Shown: positions 41,473-51,659, numbered from the stretch's first letter. The stretch: 64,000 bases of DNA from Micrasema longulum (GCA_022494885.1 JAGVSM010002884.1:1-64000), one strand, 5' to 3'. The notes: a model not told the origin generated them from the sequence alone. Program-made: numbers and translations.

Positions 41473-41640
41473 TGAATTTATTTCAACAGAGAGGAAATAA
41501 TTTTTGAGAAGGGAATATGGAAGTCTAGGCATTTACAGGGCTTATGACTCTATGTTGAAATAAATTTAAATATGAACAACTCCCTAGGAAGGAAATCCAG
41601 CCAGTCTGCAAGCATTTGGACATAATCAAACATTGCAAAA
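41473..41640. repeat. FB palindrome with two inverted arms
   Basis: Minus arm 41473-41550 (ATTTATTTCAACAGAGAGGA, GTCTAGGCATTTACAGGGCT) is joined at about 41552 to plus arm GTTGAAATAAATTTAAATAT, CTCCCTAGGAAGG, CCAGTCTGCAAGCATTTGGA. Confidence 0.75.
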
Positions 41641-41689
41641 CTTATGAATTTGATAAAAATATCTATGAAAATTTCGTTTATTATTAGTA

Positions 41690-41755
41690 TTACTTTATTT
41701 CACTTGACCAACAAGCGATTTCGCTTTAGTAGGCATCTTCGGAACTGGTAAATAT
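41690..41755 (-). repeat. Penelope-like 3' motif, hammerhead-like
   Basis: Minus strand: CGAAGATGCCTACTAAAGCG, AAATCGCTTGTTGGTC. It is kin of 10985 and 50298. Core positions are degraded. Confidence 0.4.
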
Positions 41756-41794
41756 TTAAATAAATGTTTCACTCAAATAGTAACTGGTTTATCT

Positions 41795-41890
41795 CTTCGT
41801 TATGATTCTTAAAGCACTATCAAAGATGATATTATAGTATGTCTGTTTATATCACGTCTGAAAATTATTATTTTATTTTCCTTAATATTT
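41795..41890 (+). mobile_element. LINE-G scrap
   Basis: GTTTATCTCTTCGTTATGAT, CTATCAAAGATGATATTATA and TTTATATCACGTCT parallel 5562-5720 with a large internal deletion. Confidence 0.4.
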
Positions 41891-42239
41891 TATTCATATT
41901 TATTCACAAATACTTAAGGTTAGGCCAATCAAAGATTACCGAGACAAGAGGGATATTTTATGACATACCCGCCGAGTGAACAATACAGCCAGTCAACATT
42001 TTGCCCCCACCACGGTCTAAAGATCCAACAGCGCACACACCCTGCAAAAATATCTTTAAAAAAAAACTCTTACATCTCTACGTATTTTGATTTCTTTTTT
42101 TTATATCATGATGTGTAACGTTTGATATGAAATGAAAAAAAAAACTGTAAATATCGGCAGTTTAGCAGCTTTTTATTCATTAACTTTTAATGTTTATTTA
42201 CAAAATGTTATTTAATAATAATATAATGATGAATAACTT
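41891..42239. other. Unassigned DNA
   Basis: 41925-42060 is moderately GC-rich (GACATACCCGCCGAGTG, TTTTGCCCCCACCACGG) without a recognised gene. Confidence 0.3.
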
Positions 42240-42775
42240 ATATATAGCCATTTTCGTAATATAATACCTTAAGGGCGCTTAACAAAGTGATTATATAAAT
42301 ATATAAATTTAACTTTAACTTTTAATATAAGAAAAATAATGTACTTTGTCACCCCATGCTAAGAATTCATTCAAATGATTTAGAGAACAAGTGGGTTTTA
42401 AGTTTCTTCCGAAACATCACTTCACTCTCACAGTTTCGGGCTTCTGCTGGGAGAGCATTCCATGCCGTAGAGCTTGCGACCGCAAATGCGCGTTTACCGA
42501 ATTTACTGCGCTGTTTGCGTAGAGGTATAATAACATTTCCTTTCGATGTAGATGTAGCTGATCTAAGCGTAAGACGTCTGTCAGCTAGTTCATCTGGAAT
42601 GCAGAGTTCCCTTAGATATTCTGGAGCAGAGTTGTGCAGTGACTTATACATAAGCCAACATAGTTTGTATTCCACCCTCTGTGGAAAACGTAGCCAGTGC
42701 AATTCCCAAAGTAGTGAAGTAATATGACTGAATTTAGAGATTCTAAAAATTAGTCTCGCTGCGGCATTCAATATG
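42240..42775 (-). pseudogene. LINE-A (CR1/L2-like) C-terminal fragment, best copy
   Basis: A 134-codon minus frame (42771-42367) encodes NAAARLIFRISKFSHITSLL, WELHWLRFPQRVEYKLCWLM, YKSLHNSAPEYLRELCIPDE, RAFAVASSTAWNALPAEARN and MFRKKLKTHLFSKSFE-stop. The N-A-A-A-R-L-I start of the domain is typical of CR1/L2. The 3' UTR to 42240 has GCGCCCTTAAGGTATTATAT, the family 3' end. Confidence 0.88.
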
Positions 42776-42784
42776 TAGGCGAGT

Positions 42785-43512
42785 CATTTTATTCTTATAT
42801 TTGTATAAAACCACTTACCGACTTTTTTATGTCTACCGATTTTGAGACGTACCCGTCTTTTCGTCAGGACACCAATTAAACCAACATGCAAACTAACATG
42901 CAAAACCCACTATACACCTTCACCATAGTTGTTGCACAAAAACATAAAACCAATACGACATGCATTTTAATAAGCACATGCACTGATTAGGACAAACATG
43001 CAAAGATTAAATTATTAAAATATTCTCTTGTTTGAGAATTAATGAAAAAAGTAGAGGGGGTGGAGGGAGGGGATAAGCTTAATGGTTTTTATATGGTGAT
43101 CATTACAGTGGAAAGGACTATATTGGAAGTTTGTTTGATTATTGATCAAAGGAACATTATTTTTTAAAGCTTTCCTAATGTGAAATATTTCCATATTATT
43201 TACTTTTAACCCTTTATTATTTGTATGTAAGATTTTAACTCCTGTATTTTTATGAAACTCGTGATTTAAATTGATTAGGTGGTTGGCGAATACAGAGAAA
43301 CTATTATTGTGAAGACACCTCATATGTTCTTTAACACGAATATCAAAATTTCTTGATGTTCTTCCAACGTAAACTGAAGGACAAGAATTGCATTTTAATT
43401 GGTAAACACCTGAATTATTTTATAAACTATTTTTGTCTTTATTATTGAGCAATAATTTACCAATATTGTTATTTGTACAAAAAGCAGGTTTGATTTTGTT
43501 TAGTAAAAATTT
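42785..43512 (-). pseudogene. PLE-A Penelope-like fragment with GIY-YIG remnant
   Basis: The minus frame encodes MRCLHNNSFSVFANHLINLN, HEFHKNTGVKILHTNNKGLK. Upstream with a break are the YIGRTSR-like box (43360-43345 region; CTTCCAACGTAAACTG on the plus strand) and the GVYQL-like start near 43410. The 3' end carries the PLE-A terminal sequence with a hammerhead-like core at 42835-42870 (CTGACGA, GTCTC stem). It is related to 27885-28868 at moderate divergence. Confidence 0.75.
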
Positions 43513-43514
43513 GC

Positions 43515-43610
43515 ATTTATTTATTTATTATTAAGGTATATTTACAGTCTGAATTACGCAATGGGTTAAACAGCCCGTAGAGTAATGCACCCAGCAGCTG
43601 TCAAATAAAT
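43515..43610 (-). repeat. LINE 3' tail, minus strand
   Basis: (ATTT)n followed by AATTACGCAATGGGTTAAAC and AGCCCGTAGAGTAATGCACC. On the minus strand this is a 3' UTR then an (AAAT)n tail. Family unknown. Confidence 0.35.
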
Positions 43611-43639
43611 AAATCCTGCTTGTAAAAAATATTATAAAT

Positions 43640-44250
43640 TGGTGGTAAAAAGATTTGAAAACGCCTAGCCGAGATTTGTTTGACATCCGCTTCTGAGTGG
43701 AGATGTGGACATTGCCAGTTGCCTCCAGGAGACCCTGTCGCCAGCCAGCACTTTCGCCTTCTCCCGCGTCAATTCAGCGCCCCTTAGTTCCGCCGAATAA
43801 AGTCGAAGGATTGTCATCGACGGCCTTCCAGGACGGCGGGAGCCCGCAGGTTTAAAGAAGAGACAACTTGGGTTTAGGTTCTCAAGAGGCATGCGCAGCA
43901 CGTGTTCAAGCCAGGTCCACCGCCGCATCCTCAAGACGCTCGTTATAGAAGACTGCTGCGTCCGTTCTCGGCCTTTAATGTTAGTCATAAAATCGAACCA
44001 CCTTATGCCTAATATTCTCCATAAGAACTTACTCTCAAAACTCTTTGAGCTTTTGTAAGGTGCTAAGATTGGCACCCATGTATAAGTACTGGGATTTTAC
44101 AACAGTTGAATAATTGGCATTTCGTTTTGACCGAGTATAGACTAGATTCTAGACAAAACGCATCATGTTAAAAATTGCCCCAGCAATTCCTTGGCGGGTT
44201 AAGAGCTCATTGTGCATGCTTCTATCCTCAGTTATGTGAACTACAAAAAC
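43640..44250 (-). pseudogene. RTE-B LINE C-terminal fragment
   Basis: The minus strand encodes, upstream and with breaks, NANYSTVVKSQYLYMGANLS, then frame 44075-43668: FESKFLWRILGIRWFDFMTN, RRWTWLEHVLRMPLENLNPS, GSRRPGRPSMTILRLYSAEL and LTREKAKVLAGDRVSWRQL. The R-R-W-x-W-x-x-H-x-L-R-M and R-R-P-G-R-P blocks mark the C-terminus of an endonuclease/RT LINE distinct from RTE-A. GC-richer than its surroundings. Kin at 63560-63915. Confidence 0.8.
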
Positions 44251-44254
44251 AAAT

Positions 44255-44616
44255 TATAAAACCGTTTCCCCGTAGTGGTAGACAGAGAGGATAAAACGCC
44301 ACATCACTCTAACTTTGCATACAGACCTCGCTTCCTCTACATTCATACATCTTCTCATGCACGCACGCCGATTATTCCCACTCTTAAAATGTTCATCTTC
44401 AAGTATTTGATGGACTTGATCGTGCCATGTCTTTTTCGCTCTTCCTCGTTTTTTGCATCCATCAACATTCGCATCGTAGATCCATTTAGCCGTTCTTTAA
44501 CTGTCTATTCGCACTACACGCCCAAACCAACGCAGCACCCCTTTTTTTGATTCTGTAGATAATGCATGTCTGAGCCTTACACAGTTCACAGATCTCGACA
44601 TTTGTGCACCTATCAT
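44255..44616 (-). pseudogene. RTE-A fragment, 3' half of a split copy
   Basis: The plus strand reads CCGTTTCCCCGTAGTGGTAG through CTTCAAGTATTTGATGGACT to GACATTTGTGCACCTATCAT, all antisense RTE-A (TWHDQ and GRxR region frameshifted). It is interrupted at 44617. Confidence 0.75.
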
Positions 44617-45255
44617 TGAAGATGTTAGGATTTGTTCTGCGTACTGCCAGGGTTTTCGAAAATACCCGCGTACTGAGAACTCTTTACAACTCCTTGGTGC
44701 GAAGTAGACTCGAGAGTGGCTCGATGATTTGGCGGCCACATGAACTGAAGTACTCTCTTATGATAGAAACAATCCAAAAGAAGTTTCTGAGATATCTCTA
44801 CATGAGAGAGTGCGGGTATTATCCTTGGCTCCACCCAACCGAGTTTCTCCAGGGTATGCTTGGCTACAACAGTTTAGAGACTAGAAATAATGTGCACTTG
44901 ACTACACATCACTATCGATTGTTGCGCGGTAAGATCGAAAATTCTGAGAATATGATGAGCATTGGTTTATTTAATTCTGATAATTACCTAAAACAGCGTC
45001 AACATAGATTGTTTCATATTCCGATATAAAGGACCAAACTGCCTATGGTTATGCCTGTTGGAAGGGCTACCGCTATGCTGAACAACATCGCTCTGGATAT
45101 TGATCTATTACATGTATCCGAACGGGTTTTCCGGAGCAGGATTTTCCTACTACTTTGACACGAGTCTCTTTCATGTATTTTTTTCTTTTTTATAAAATGT
45201 ACGTATTGAATATATGTTTGTTATGTATATGATATTTTTAAAATAAATTAATTAA
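44617..45255 (+). pseudogene. LINE-M C-terminal fragment inserted in RTE-A
   Basis: Encodes SLKMLGFVLRTARVFENT, VLRTLYNSLVRSRLESGSMI, WRPHELKYSLMIETIQKKFL, RYLYMRECGYYP and HYRLLRGKIEN. After one in-frame stop at 45027 it continues RTKLPMVMPVGRATAMLNNI and RSRIFLLL-stop (about 45158). This is a Jockey/CR1-type post-RT domain. It is flanked by ATCAT on both sides (44612-44616 and 45256-45260), the likely target duplication, and RTE-A resumes immediately after. The 3' end is AAAATAAATTAATTAA. Confidence 0.85.
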
Positions 45256-45360
45256 ATCATACATTGTTTTACCGCACATTCACCTGAGGGATCACATTTC
45301 ACAGTATTTAACCTACTTTCATAATTATTTTTCCAATTCCATACTTTGCTCCCACCTGCT
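45256..45360 (-). pseudogene. RTE-A fragment, 5' half of a split copy
   Basis: ACATTGTTTTACCGCACATT, CACCTGAGGGATCACATTTC and CCAATTCCATACTTTGCTCC continue the antisense RTE-A sequence cut at 44616. Confidence 0.75.
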
Positions 45361-45384
45361 GTCTCTGTATAGAGGGGCTGACCA

Positions 45385-45570
45385 GGGTCAGGACAGGATT
45401 TGTTGTACATTCGGTGTAGCCCTTATGAGCTTAATACGCTTTTCCAAAATATTGAAAACTCCCGGCGCTATGAAGAATAGGTGTCTCCACGCGCAAGTCG
45501 TACAGGTTTTCGTTAGAAGATAATTCGTGCTCTGGGAAAACTTTGTATTCAAATAGAATAAATAAATATT
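45385..45570 (-). pseudogene. LINE-N C-terminal scrap
   Basis: The minus frame encodes NTKFSQSTNYLLTKTCTTCA, WRHLFFIAPGVFNILEKRIK and LIRATPNVQQILS. The R-H-x-F-F-x-A-P-x-x-F-N-x-L pattern is an ORF2 tail. Confidence 0.5.
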
Positions 45571-45611
45571 ATTAATATTCAAAGCATTAACTTTGTGGTC
45601 CAACATTTTAA

Positions 45612-46050
45612 TATTATGTTAATAAAATTTGTATAAAACTACTCACCGACTTATCTGTCTACCGGTTTCGAGACGAAACCCGTCTCTTCGCCAGGACAAC
45701 AACACTACACCAACATGCAAATACCACTACACACCTTCACCATAGTAGATTTGCAAAAATATAAAATCGACATGCAGGTTAGACACATGCTTCACTACGC
45801 CACCACCGAGGGTTAATGACTTATGAAGCTAATATTTCAAAAGGATTAACAATCGGAAAAGAAGGAAAAAGGGAGGTTGAGGGTAGGGTGACCATTACAA
45901 TGAAATATCGAATAATGGACTATATTGGAAAGTTACTTGATTATTAATTAATGGGACATTATTTTTCTTTACGTCTCGAAACGTCTCGAAACCGGTAGAC
46001 AGATAAGTCGGTGAGTGGTTTTATACAAATTTTATTAACATAATATTAGA
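45612..46050. mobile_element. PLE-A internally deleted derivative with inverted ends
   Basis: Left end 45612-45676 and right end 45982-46048 are 65-bp inverted copies (GTTAATAAAATTTGTATAAA, ACTTATCTGTCTACCGG, TTTCGAGACG). Between them lies PLE-A 3' UTR near-identical to 27960-28210, joined abruptly to the right end at about 45965. The coding region is gone. Both ends contain the hammerhead-like core region; the left one has CTGGCGA instead of CTGACGA. Confidence 0.75.
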
Positions 46051-46081
46051 ATAAATAAAGCTTAAATTTAAATAATGCTTT

Positions 46082-46260
46082 CTCTACAAAATTGTTAATA
46101 ACTTAATTGATAGCCCAGAAATTGTTAGAGGCATTTCATATCGAGTCCCTGTCCGTAGAACTCGTCAATCTGTACTCTTCGACATTCCTAACTCAATGAC
46201 TAATTATTTGAAAAATAGCCCTTCGAAGAATACAGATTACCTACAATGACAGTTTTAGTG
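46082..46260 (+). pseudogene. LINE-B C-terminal fragment
   Basis: One open frame to TGA at 46247-46249 encodes LYKIVNNLIDSPEIVRGISY, RVPVRRTRQSVLFDIPNSMT, NYLKNSPSKN. Confidence 0.7.
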
Positions 46261-46329
46261 ACATCGACATATTACACTGTTAATACCATATTTTTATCAG
46301 ATCTGTTAAAGACATTTAAAATGTATCTC

Positions 46330-46577
46330 CTGCTTGACTTTTAACTTTTAATTCTGTCTTTCAATTTTAACATTTTAATTTTAATTCTTAATTTTAACTT
46401 TTGATTTTACTTTTAATTTTAATTTAAACTTTTGATTTTACTTTTAATTTTAATTTAAACTTTTAATATTTAATTTTGATTTTAATTTTAACTTTTGATT
46501 TTACTTTTAATTTTAATTTAAACTTTTTATATTTACTTTTGATTTTAATTTTAACTTTTGATTTCAACTCTTAATTT
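46330..46577. repeat. T-rich minisatellite
   Basis: A repeated mixture of TTTTAATTTTAATTTAAAC and TTTTGATTTTAC units about 30-40 bp long, four or more copies. Low complexity. Confidence 0.85.
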
Positions 46578-47072
46578 ATATTAACATATTACAACAGAGA
46601 TGAAGAACATTTAGGAGATGGTAATATAGAAGTCTAGGCATCTACAGGGCTTATGACCTGTCAATGAATATTAATAATTATATGATTATTTAGATATGAT
46701 AATTTAGATGATGATAATTTATAATTTAGATTATGATAATAATATTTAGATTAATAATTAGATGAATCTCACTCGCATAAATAAAGGTTTCAGCTCTTTA
46801 ACTTCACAAACATCAACAGATGAAAGAATTGAAGGAATATAGATGTTCAAATATGGGCAGAATGGTGAATGTTACACAGTGTGTAAAGTGGCCACCTTAA
46901 CCAGCCATTGACAGGTCATAAGCCCTGTAGATGCCTAGACTTCTAAATTACCTTCTCTTTAATGTTCTTCATCTCTGTTGTAATATGTTAATATGAACAT
47001 CTCCCCAGGGAGTTGAATCCAGTCCTTGTCTACAAAAATTTGGACAAACTCAAAATATTGTTCTTAATTTAT
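46578..47072. repeat. FB subfamily 1, inverted pair
   Basis: The minus arm 46578-46665 (ACAACAGAGATGAAGAACAT, CTACAGGGCTTATGACCTGT) and plus unit 46738-47072 (GATGAATCTCACTCGCATAA, GGGCAGAATGGTGAATGTTA, AACATCTCCCCAGGGAGTTG, AAATTTGGACAAACTCAAAA) are separated by an AT-rich spacer with ATTTAGAT repeats. Confidence 0.75.
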
Positions 47073-47400
47073 ACTTATTCATATGTACATCTATTACCTG
47101 CATCAAATGAATTATTGTTGGTTGTAAATTTTTACAGAGAAATTTAAATGTTCATGGAAGCAGAGAGAGAGGGAGGAAAGTAGAGTTGGAGCTATACAAT
47201 GTCTTCTCCCTTTTATGTACTTTTTATTTAATACTCATATTTTAACTTTTTTAGGATTCAATTATTTTTCCCCTCTCCTCCTGCATTCATAATAAATTAG
47301 TGTGAATTCTGTAATTGGTCTTACTTTTTTATTGTTCTTTTGTACCTTGTTTAATATAAAGACGGTATGATTTCCTTAATAAATAAATTAATAAATAAAG
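47073..47400 (+). other. AT-rich DNA ending in a LINE-type tail
   Basis: 47073-47300 is unassigned. 47310-47398 reads TTTAATATAAAGACGGTATG then (AAATA)n, a plus-strand LINE 3' end. Confidence 0.4.
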
Positions 47401-47600
47401 TACCTCAATCACATCCGTCTCTAGTATTACATAAATATCAAAATAAGAAAATTTCAAAGGTCTCCGATGATTTAGTTTCCACGCTATAAGTTTGCGAAGT
47501 ACCCGCCGCGTGGCATGAATGAGGAGCATCTGTTTTAAATATCCCATTGGAACAAATTTAGGGCCCAAGTATTTTTCTTACCCAATTTTCTACTTTTAAA
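47401..47600 (-). CDS. Unrecognised open frame, possible exon
   Basis: Minus strand, about 56 codons: LGPKFVPMGYLKQMLLIHAT, RRVLRKLIAWKLNHRRPLKF, SYFDIYVILETDVIEV, less AT-rich than its surroundings. The downstream end abuts the LINE tail at 47400. There is no convincing acceptor, no recognised domain and no other copy. It could be a host exon remnant. Confidence 0.25.
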
Positions 47601-47699
47601 TAAAACAGTTTCTCTCGACTTTTTCAGGGATGACTTTTTATTTGGATGCGAGTAAAAACATAATCCATTTAACTCGTATATGTTCAAAATTTTAAGAAT

Positions 47700-47930
47700 C
47701 AAACGATTTCAAGAGCATGGTAGTATTTTATTTATTTATTTTTTCTTTGCATTTTACAAAAGGTATAATTAACTTTTTTTTGCACCACAACAGGCCAGGA
47801 GGCCCAATTACAGTGGTAAATTACAACACGGAACACCCAGACTGATTTTTGAGTTCTCACCGGGAATCGAACCCGGCACCTTCCGTGTGTGATTCAAGCG
47901 TCTGAACCGCTACACCACGGAGGCCGCCAT
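47700..47930 (-). mobile_element. SINE-1, tRNA-derived, minus strand
   Basis: TGCACCACAACAGGCCAGGA, CCCAATTACAGTGGTAAATT, then the B-box complement GGGAATCGAACCCGG (about 47860-47874) and the head end ACACCACGGAGGCCGCC (47926). The T-rich stretch 47705-47785 is its tail. Confidence 0.85.
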
Positions 47931-47983
47931 GATGCATAAGTTATACTCGTATATACAAAAAAAAACTATTATATAACTACACA

Positions 47984-48152
47984 CTGTATAACATTCACCA
48001 TTCTGTCATAAGCCCTGTAGATGCCTAGACTTCTATATTACCTTTTCTTAAATGTTCTTCATCTCTGTTGTAATATGTTAATATAAACAGCTCCCCAGGG
48101 AGTTGAATCCAGTCCTTGTCTACAAAAATTTGGACAAACTTAAAATATTGTT
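47984..48152 (+). repeat. FB subfamily 1 with a short inverted scrap
   Basis: ACTGTATAACATTCACCATT (minus scrap) is joined to TCATAAGCCCTGTAGATGCC, CCCCAGGGAGTTGAATCCAG and AAATTTGGACAAACTTAAAA. Confidence 0.75.
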
Positions 48153-48404
48153 GAATTTATTTTAAGTAAATTTTCCGATTTTTCTCGACCTAAATCCAGT
48201 AACCATTTTTTTACAAATTTGTTAAATTGAATCCGGGTCATGGTTTTGCAATCTTTGGGTAACGTATTGAATATTTTGGGGCCCAGAAACCTGAAATTTC
48301 TTTGCTCGAAGACCCATCCTCTAGTTTGACTTCTGGTAGTGTGGGAGTGTTCCTTTTGGGATTTGGTAGAATAATTTACTTGCACAAACATATTATTCTT
48401 ATTC
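48153..48404 (-). pseudogene. LINE-D C-terminal fragment
   Basis: The minus frame encodes VNYSTKSQKEHSHTTRSQTR, GWVFEQRNFRFLGPKIFNTL, PKDCKTMTRIQFNKFVKKWL and GREKSENLLKI-stop near 48153. It is better preserved than the copy at 30779. Confidence 0.8.
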
Positions 48405-49020
48405 TTTTCCCTACAATTTTTCATCCCTATGATTTCAGAAAAATGCCAAATGCTGGCTACGAGCTCACCCAGATGCTTACGGGTCATGGTGGCTTCATGA
48501 GCTACCTACATCGCTTCAAGCTCTCAGAGATCGACAGCTGCCCATGCGACGATGAAACTCCTCAAGATGTCCCTCACCTGTTGATGCATTGCCCCTTTTT
48601 CAGCTTTCAAAGACAACAGCTGGAGGCGCGATGCAGAGGCCTGGGTGAAGATCTATGCGACATCCCATCGGTGATAGGTAATAAAGAACTCACACGAGAG
48701 GTAGTATCATACAAGGTCAATATAGTGCAGGCAATTGGTAAAATAAACCAAAGTAGGGAACAAAATGTCGAATACTTCTCTAGTGGAACGGAAGGCCGTT
48801 GACTGCTGCCAAAAGGCCGGCTTCTCCTGAAGAGTTTTAAGTGGTTTCCTCTCCACGTGAGCAAATGCTGAGAAGTTCCTGATTAGCCCACATTAATATA
48901 TCCCTCCTGATCCCAATAGTTTAGATAAATTTTAAGATATTTAATGGCAGAAAAATCCACTTTTTGAAATATAAACCTTGTATTTTATAAGCAAGGTAAA
49001 TAATAAAGCAACTCCCATAT
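48405..49020 (+). pseudogene. LINE-E (R1-like) C-terminal fragment, intact frame
   Basis: An open frame to TGA at 48800-48802 encodes FRKMPNAGYELTQMLTGHGG, FMSYLHRFKLSEIDSCPCDD, ETPQDVPHLLMHCPFFSFQR and VVSYKVNIVQAIGKINQSRE. The zinc knuckle C-x-C-x(9)-H-x4-C is complete. The 3' UTR (GCCGGCTTCTCCTGAAGAG) is shared with 24840-25445, and the tail includes GCAAGGTAAATAATAAAG. Confidence 0.85.
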
Positions 49021-49194
49021 AAAAATATTTAAAAAACATTTATATTCCAAAAATATATATATGTCTTCCATGTTACTTTAACATGAATCGTAAAGTATAA
49101 CTTATAATAAAAAACAAATATAAAGTAATGGAATACATAAGAATATAAATAATATGTGTACCAATTATATAAAGTACGACGTTTATTAATCTAC

Positions 49195-49445
49195 TTACAT
49201 TTTTTTTTTTAAACCTCTCGCTACACTATTTATATGTGCTGTTATTTTGATTTTACATTTTGATTCGTTTATACTTGGCATTTAATATTTTTGGCGCAAT
49301 TATATTATATTCCTTTTTACTAAATGCGGTTGATACAAATGGGACAATACAGTTTATTCGTGTTGCTGAACGAGTGTTTATATTTTGTTGGGTTCTTTTG
49401 ACCTCACTTAATTTATCATAAAATTTGGTTAGAAGCACCTCACAA
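49195..49445 (-). pseudogene. LINE-O C-terminal scrap
   Basis: The minus frame encodes LSEVKRTQQNINTRSATRIN, CIVPFVSTAFSKKEYNIIAP, KILNAKYKRIKM-stop. This is an ORF2 tail layout (TRS...P; F-S-x-x-x-Y-N-I-I-A-P-K-I-L-N). The poly(T) at 49200 is its tail. Confidence 0.6.
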
Positions 49446-49952
49446 ATAATTGTCTTACATCCAATATCTTAAACTCAGCCTATAGATCTTTCGTTGGATA
49501 TCTGAAGGGTTTTTTAAGAATGATCTTCACGATCCATTTTTGTGGTATTTACACTGGTTCAAGGATTGAACAAGAGCAACCTCAGGCAACAAGAACAACA
49601 TTAGGCAAGTAATAAAATTGGTTTAAATGTGATACTTGATCATTCAGAGGTGTTAAAATGTATTTATACCCTTAGTTCTCACAAACCTGTTCACGTCTAT
49701 ACTTTGTTTTTTTCCTTTACGACCTAAAGCGTAAAGTTACATTCTAGAAGTTAGTTAGACCTTCACACGAAGTTGTAAGGCTTTATTTTTATCTTTTCGG
49801 AAGCGGTAATCAAGTCATGAATTCTCCCTTATCTTTCTTGTAACACCTCCGGATGTTATATTTCACATCTTACGCTATTTCATTTTATTTTTTTAAAGTG
49901 GGATATTCTGAATCAGGTAGAAAAATTTGTGTATCCGGAAAGTATGTTTCGT
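49446..49952. other. Unassigned DNA
   Basis: No supported feature. Confidence 0.35.
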
Positions 49953-50136
49953 CATCATCATTCCGTTTTCGCAACTAATGGTGCATTGGTACACCAATCG
50001 CAACGTATCTTGATCATTTCTCTTACATGAAGCTAAGATGATCTGTCTTAAGTCCAGGGACTGTGAAATATTATAGTGTAAAAACAGTCTTTTAAATCAA
50101 TATTTTATATCAACTATGTCGGCAATCGAACCAGAG
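49953..50136 (-). mobile_element. SINE-3, minus strand, 5' truncated
   Basis: CATCATCATTCCGTTTTCGC, CACCAATCGCAACGTATCTT, AAGTCCAGGGACTGTGAAAT and a B-box complement GGCAATCGAACCAGAG. The A-box part of the head is missing. Confidence 0.75.
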
Positions 50137-50237
50137 ATGGAAGGGAGAGAGAAGAAAGCATGTTAACTAGGGATAAAAAGACTTAAAAATATAATAAAAG
50201 AAGAGTGAGTGCCAGGGCCAAATGAAACATGAGTATT

Positions 50238-50985
50238 GATGTAATTACTTATATTTACATATAAGTTATTCATTTAAAAAATACTTGGTACACTTCCACT
50301 TATTTATTTTGACCAATTAGCGCTTTCACCCTCTAATGGGCATCTTCAGGCTGGTAAATATTATGCAGTGTAAGGATAATTTATATAAAACAAAATAATA
50401 TCTTAAGTGTAGGTACATTTAAAAATAAGTTGAAAAAGATACAATACGCAATATTTCAACGGAACAGAGTGAAACAAATTATTGAAACATGTGTTGGTAT
50501 ACTTTAAGAGAATATTCTATTATGTGAAAATTATTTATTGTTTTATTACAACGTACAGGGTCCAACTAAAGGGGCTTATAAGGGTGAGTTTTGAATTCTA
50601 TCTGCTGACTTATTAAAATTCTATCGCTATTATTTTTTATCCAATTTATTTCTAAAATTTTCCAATCTATCTAACTTTTGACCTTTATATCCTACATGTA
50701 AAATTTTTATGTTTTTTGATTTGTCGAAAGTATGTTTTAATTCATTTAAATTTAATGCAAAGTTTGATATGTCATTATTTAATCTATGTGAAGCTAAATG
50801 TTCTTTCACTCTATATTTAATTGCTCTCCCGCTTTGTCCTTTATATGAACCAGGACAAGTACATGTTAATTTGTATATTCCGCTATTTTCAAATTTGTCG
50901 ACTTTCAAATTTGTTAATTTAAAAGCAACATAAGTATATTGTGAATAAAATGAATTAATAAAAAAATAAATAAATACACACATGG
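50238..50985 (-). pseudogene. PLE-B Penelope-like element: endonuclease domain and 3' end
   Basis: The minus frame 50983-50630 encodes LKVDKFENSGIYKLTCTCPG, SYKGQSGRAIKYRVKEHLAS, HRLNNDISNFALNLNELKHT and KILHVGYKGQKLDRLENFRN. G-I-Y-K-L-x-C...S-Y-x-G-Q-S-G-R is the GIY-YIG signature (third position K instead of I). Downstream lie a 3' UTR, a hammerhead-like stem (50298-50352: CTGAAGATGCCCATTAGAGG, TGAAAGCGC) and a palindrome AACTTATATGTAAATATAAG near 50250. The RT domain is missing. Confidence 0.8.
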
Positions 50986-51659
50986 AAACATTTTACAATG
51001 AGTAAAATATGCCTAAAATTAGTTATTTACGAAGTTAACATAATAATAAAATAAAAACGTAGTTAAAATAATTATCATTAACATAATAAGCAATATAAAC
51101 GGAAATACTTGATAAGGTTAGGTTGTTTTTTGTTATTGAAAGTGAAAATTTATCGTTAAAAGCGCTTTGTTTTTTATATTTATTTAAATATATATATTGT
51201 ATCGATTTTCCGAGATACGACCGCGCGAATTTTAATTCTCAAGAATACAATAAAGCGTAAAGTGAATACATAAAAAGGTTTCATATTATGAAAGTAAGAA
51301 AAAGCGTTCGCCTAATTTTAATTCTAGATTGAACTTTAAGTGGGGCTTAAACTTAAAGTTAAACTAAATCTTTGACTAAGCAACAACTTAAAGTTTAGCG
51401 ACATTAATTGTTTCGTCTCTTGAAGGCGTTTTCAACTTTCGGAAGAGGATTAAGCGATAAACATCCAATGCAAGAATACAAAACTTTACTAAAAACGAAG
51501 TTTGAGAATTAACCCGCTGTTTCACTGATCATAACTCAGCATATAATATTATCTAATATTTACATTTAAGGTGATACGCGGTTCCAGGCAATTTTAATGA
51601 ATATGTATTTGAGCCCTAGAGTAATACATGTCTTTGAACCGTTAAATGTTTGTTGTTAT
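50986..51659. other. Unassigned AT-rich DNA
   Basis: No gene or repeat family is recognised. Confidence 0.35.

Noticed and set aside
46330..46577. Centromeric-type satellite
   Set aside because: It is a short low-complexity T-rich minisatellite of about 250 bp only.
48302..48802. Single 166-codon gene
   Set aside because: The first third is antisense LINE-D and only the part from about 48405 is an R1-like C-terminus.
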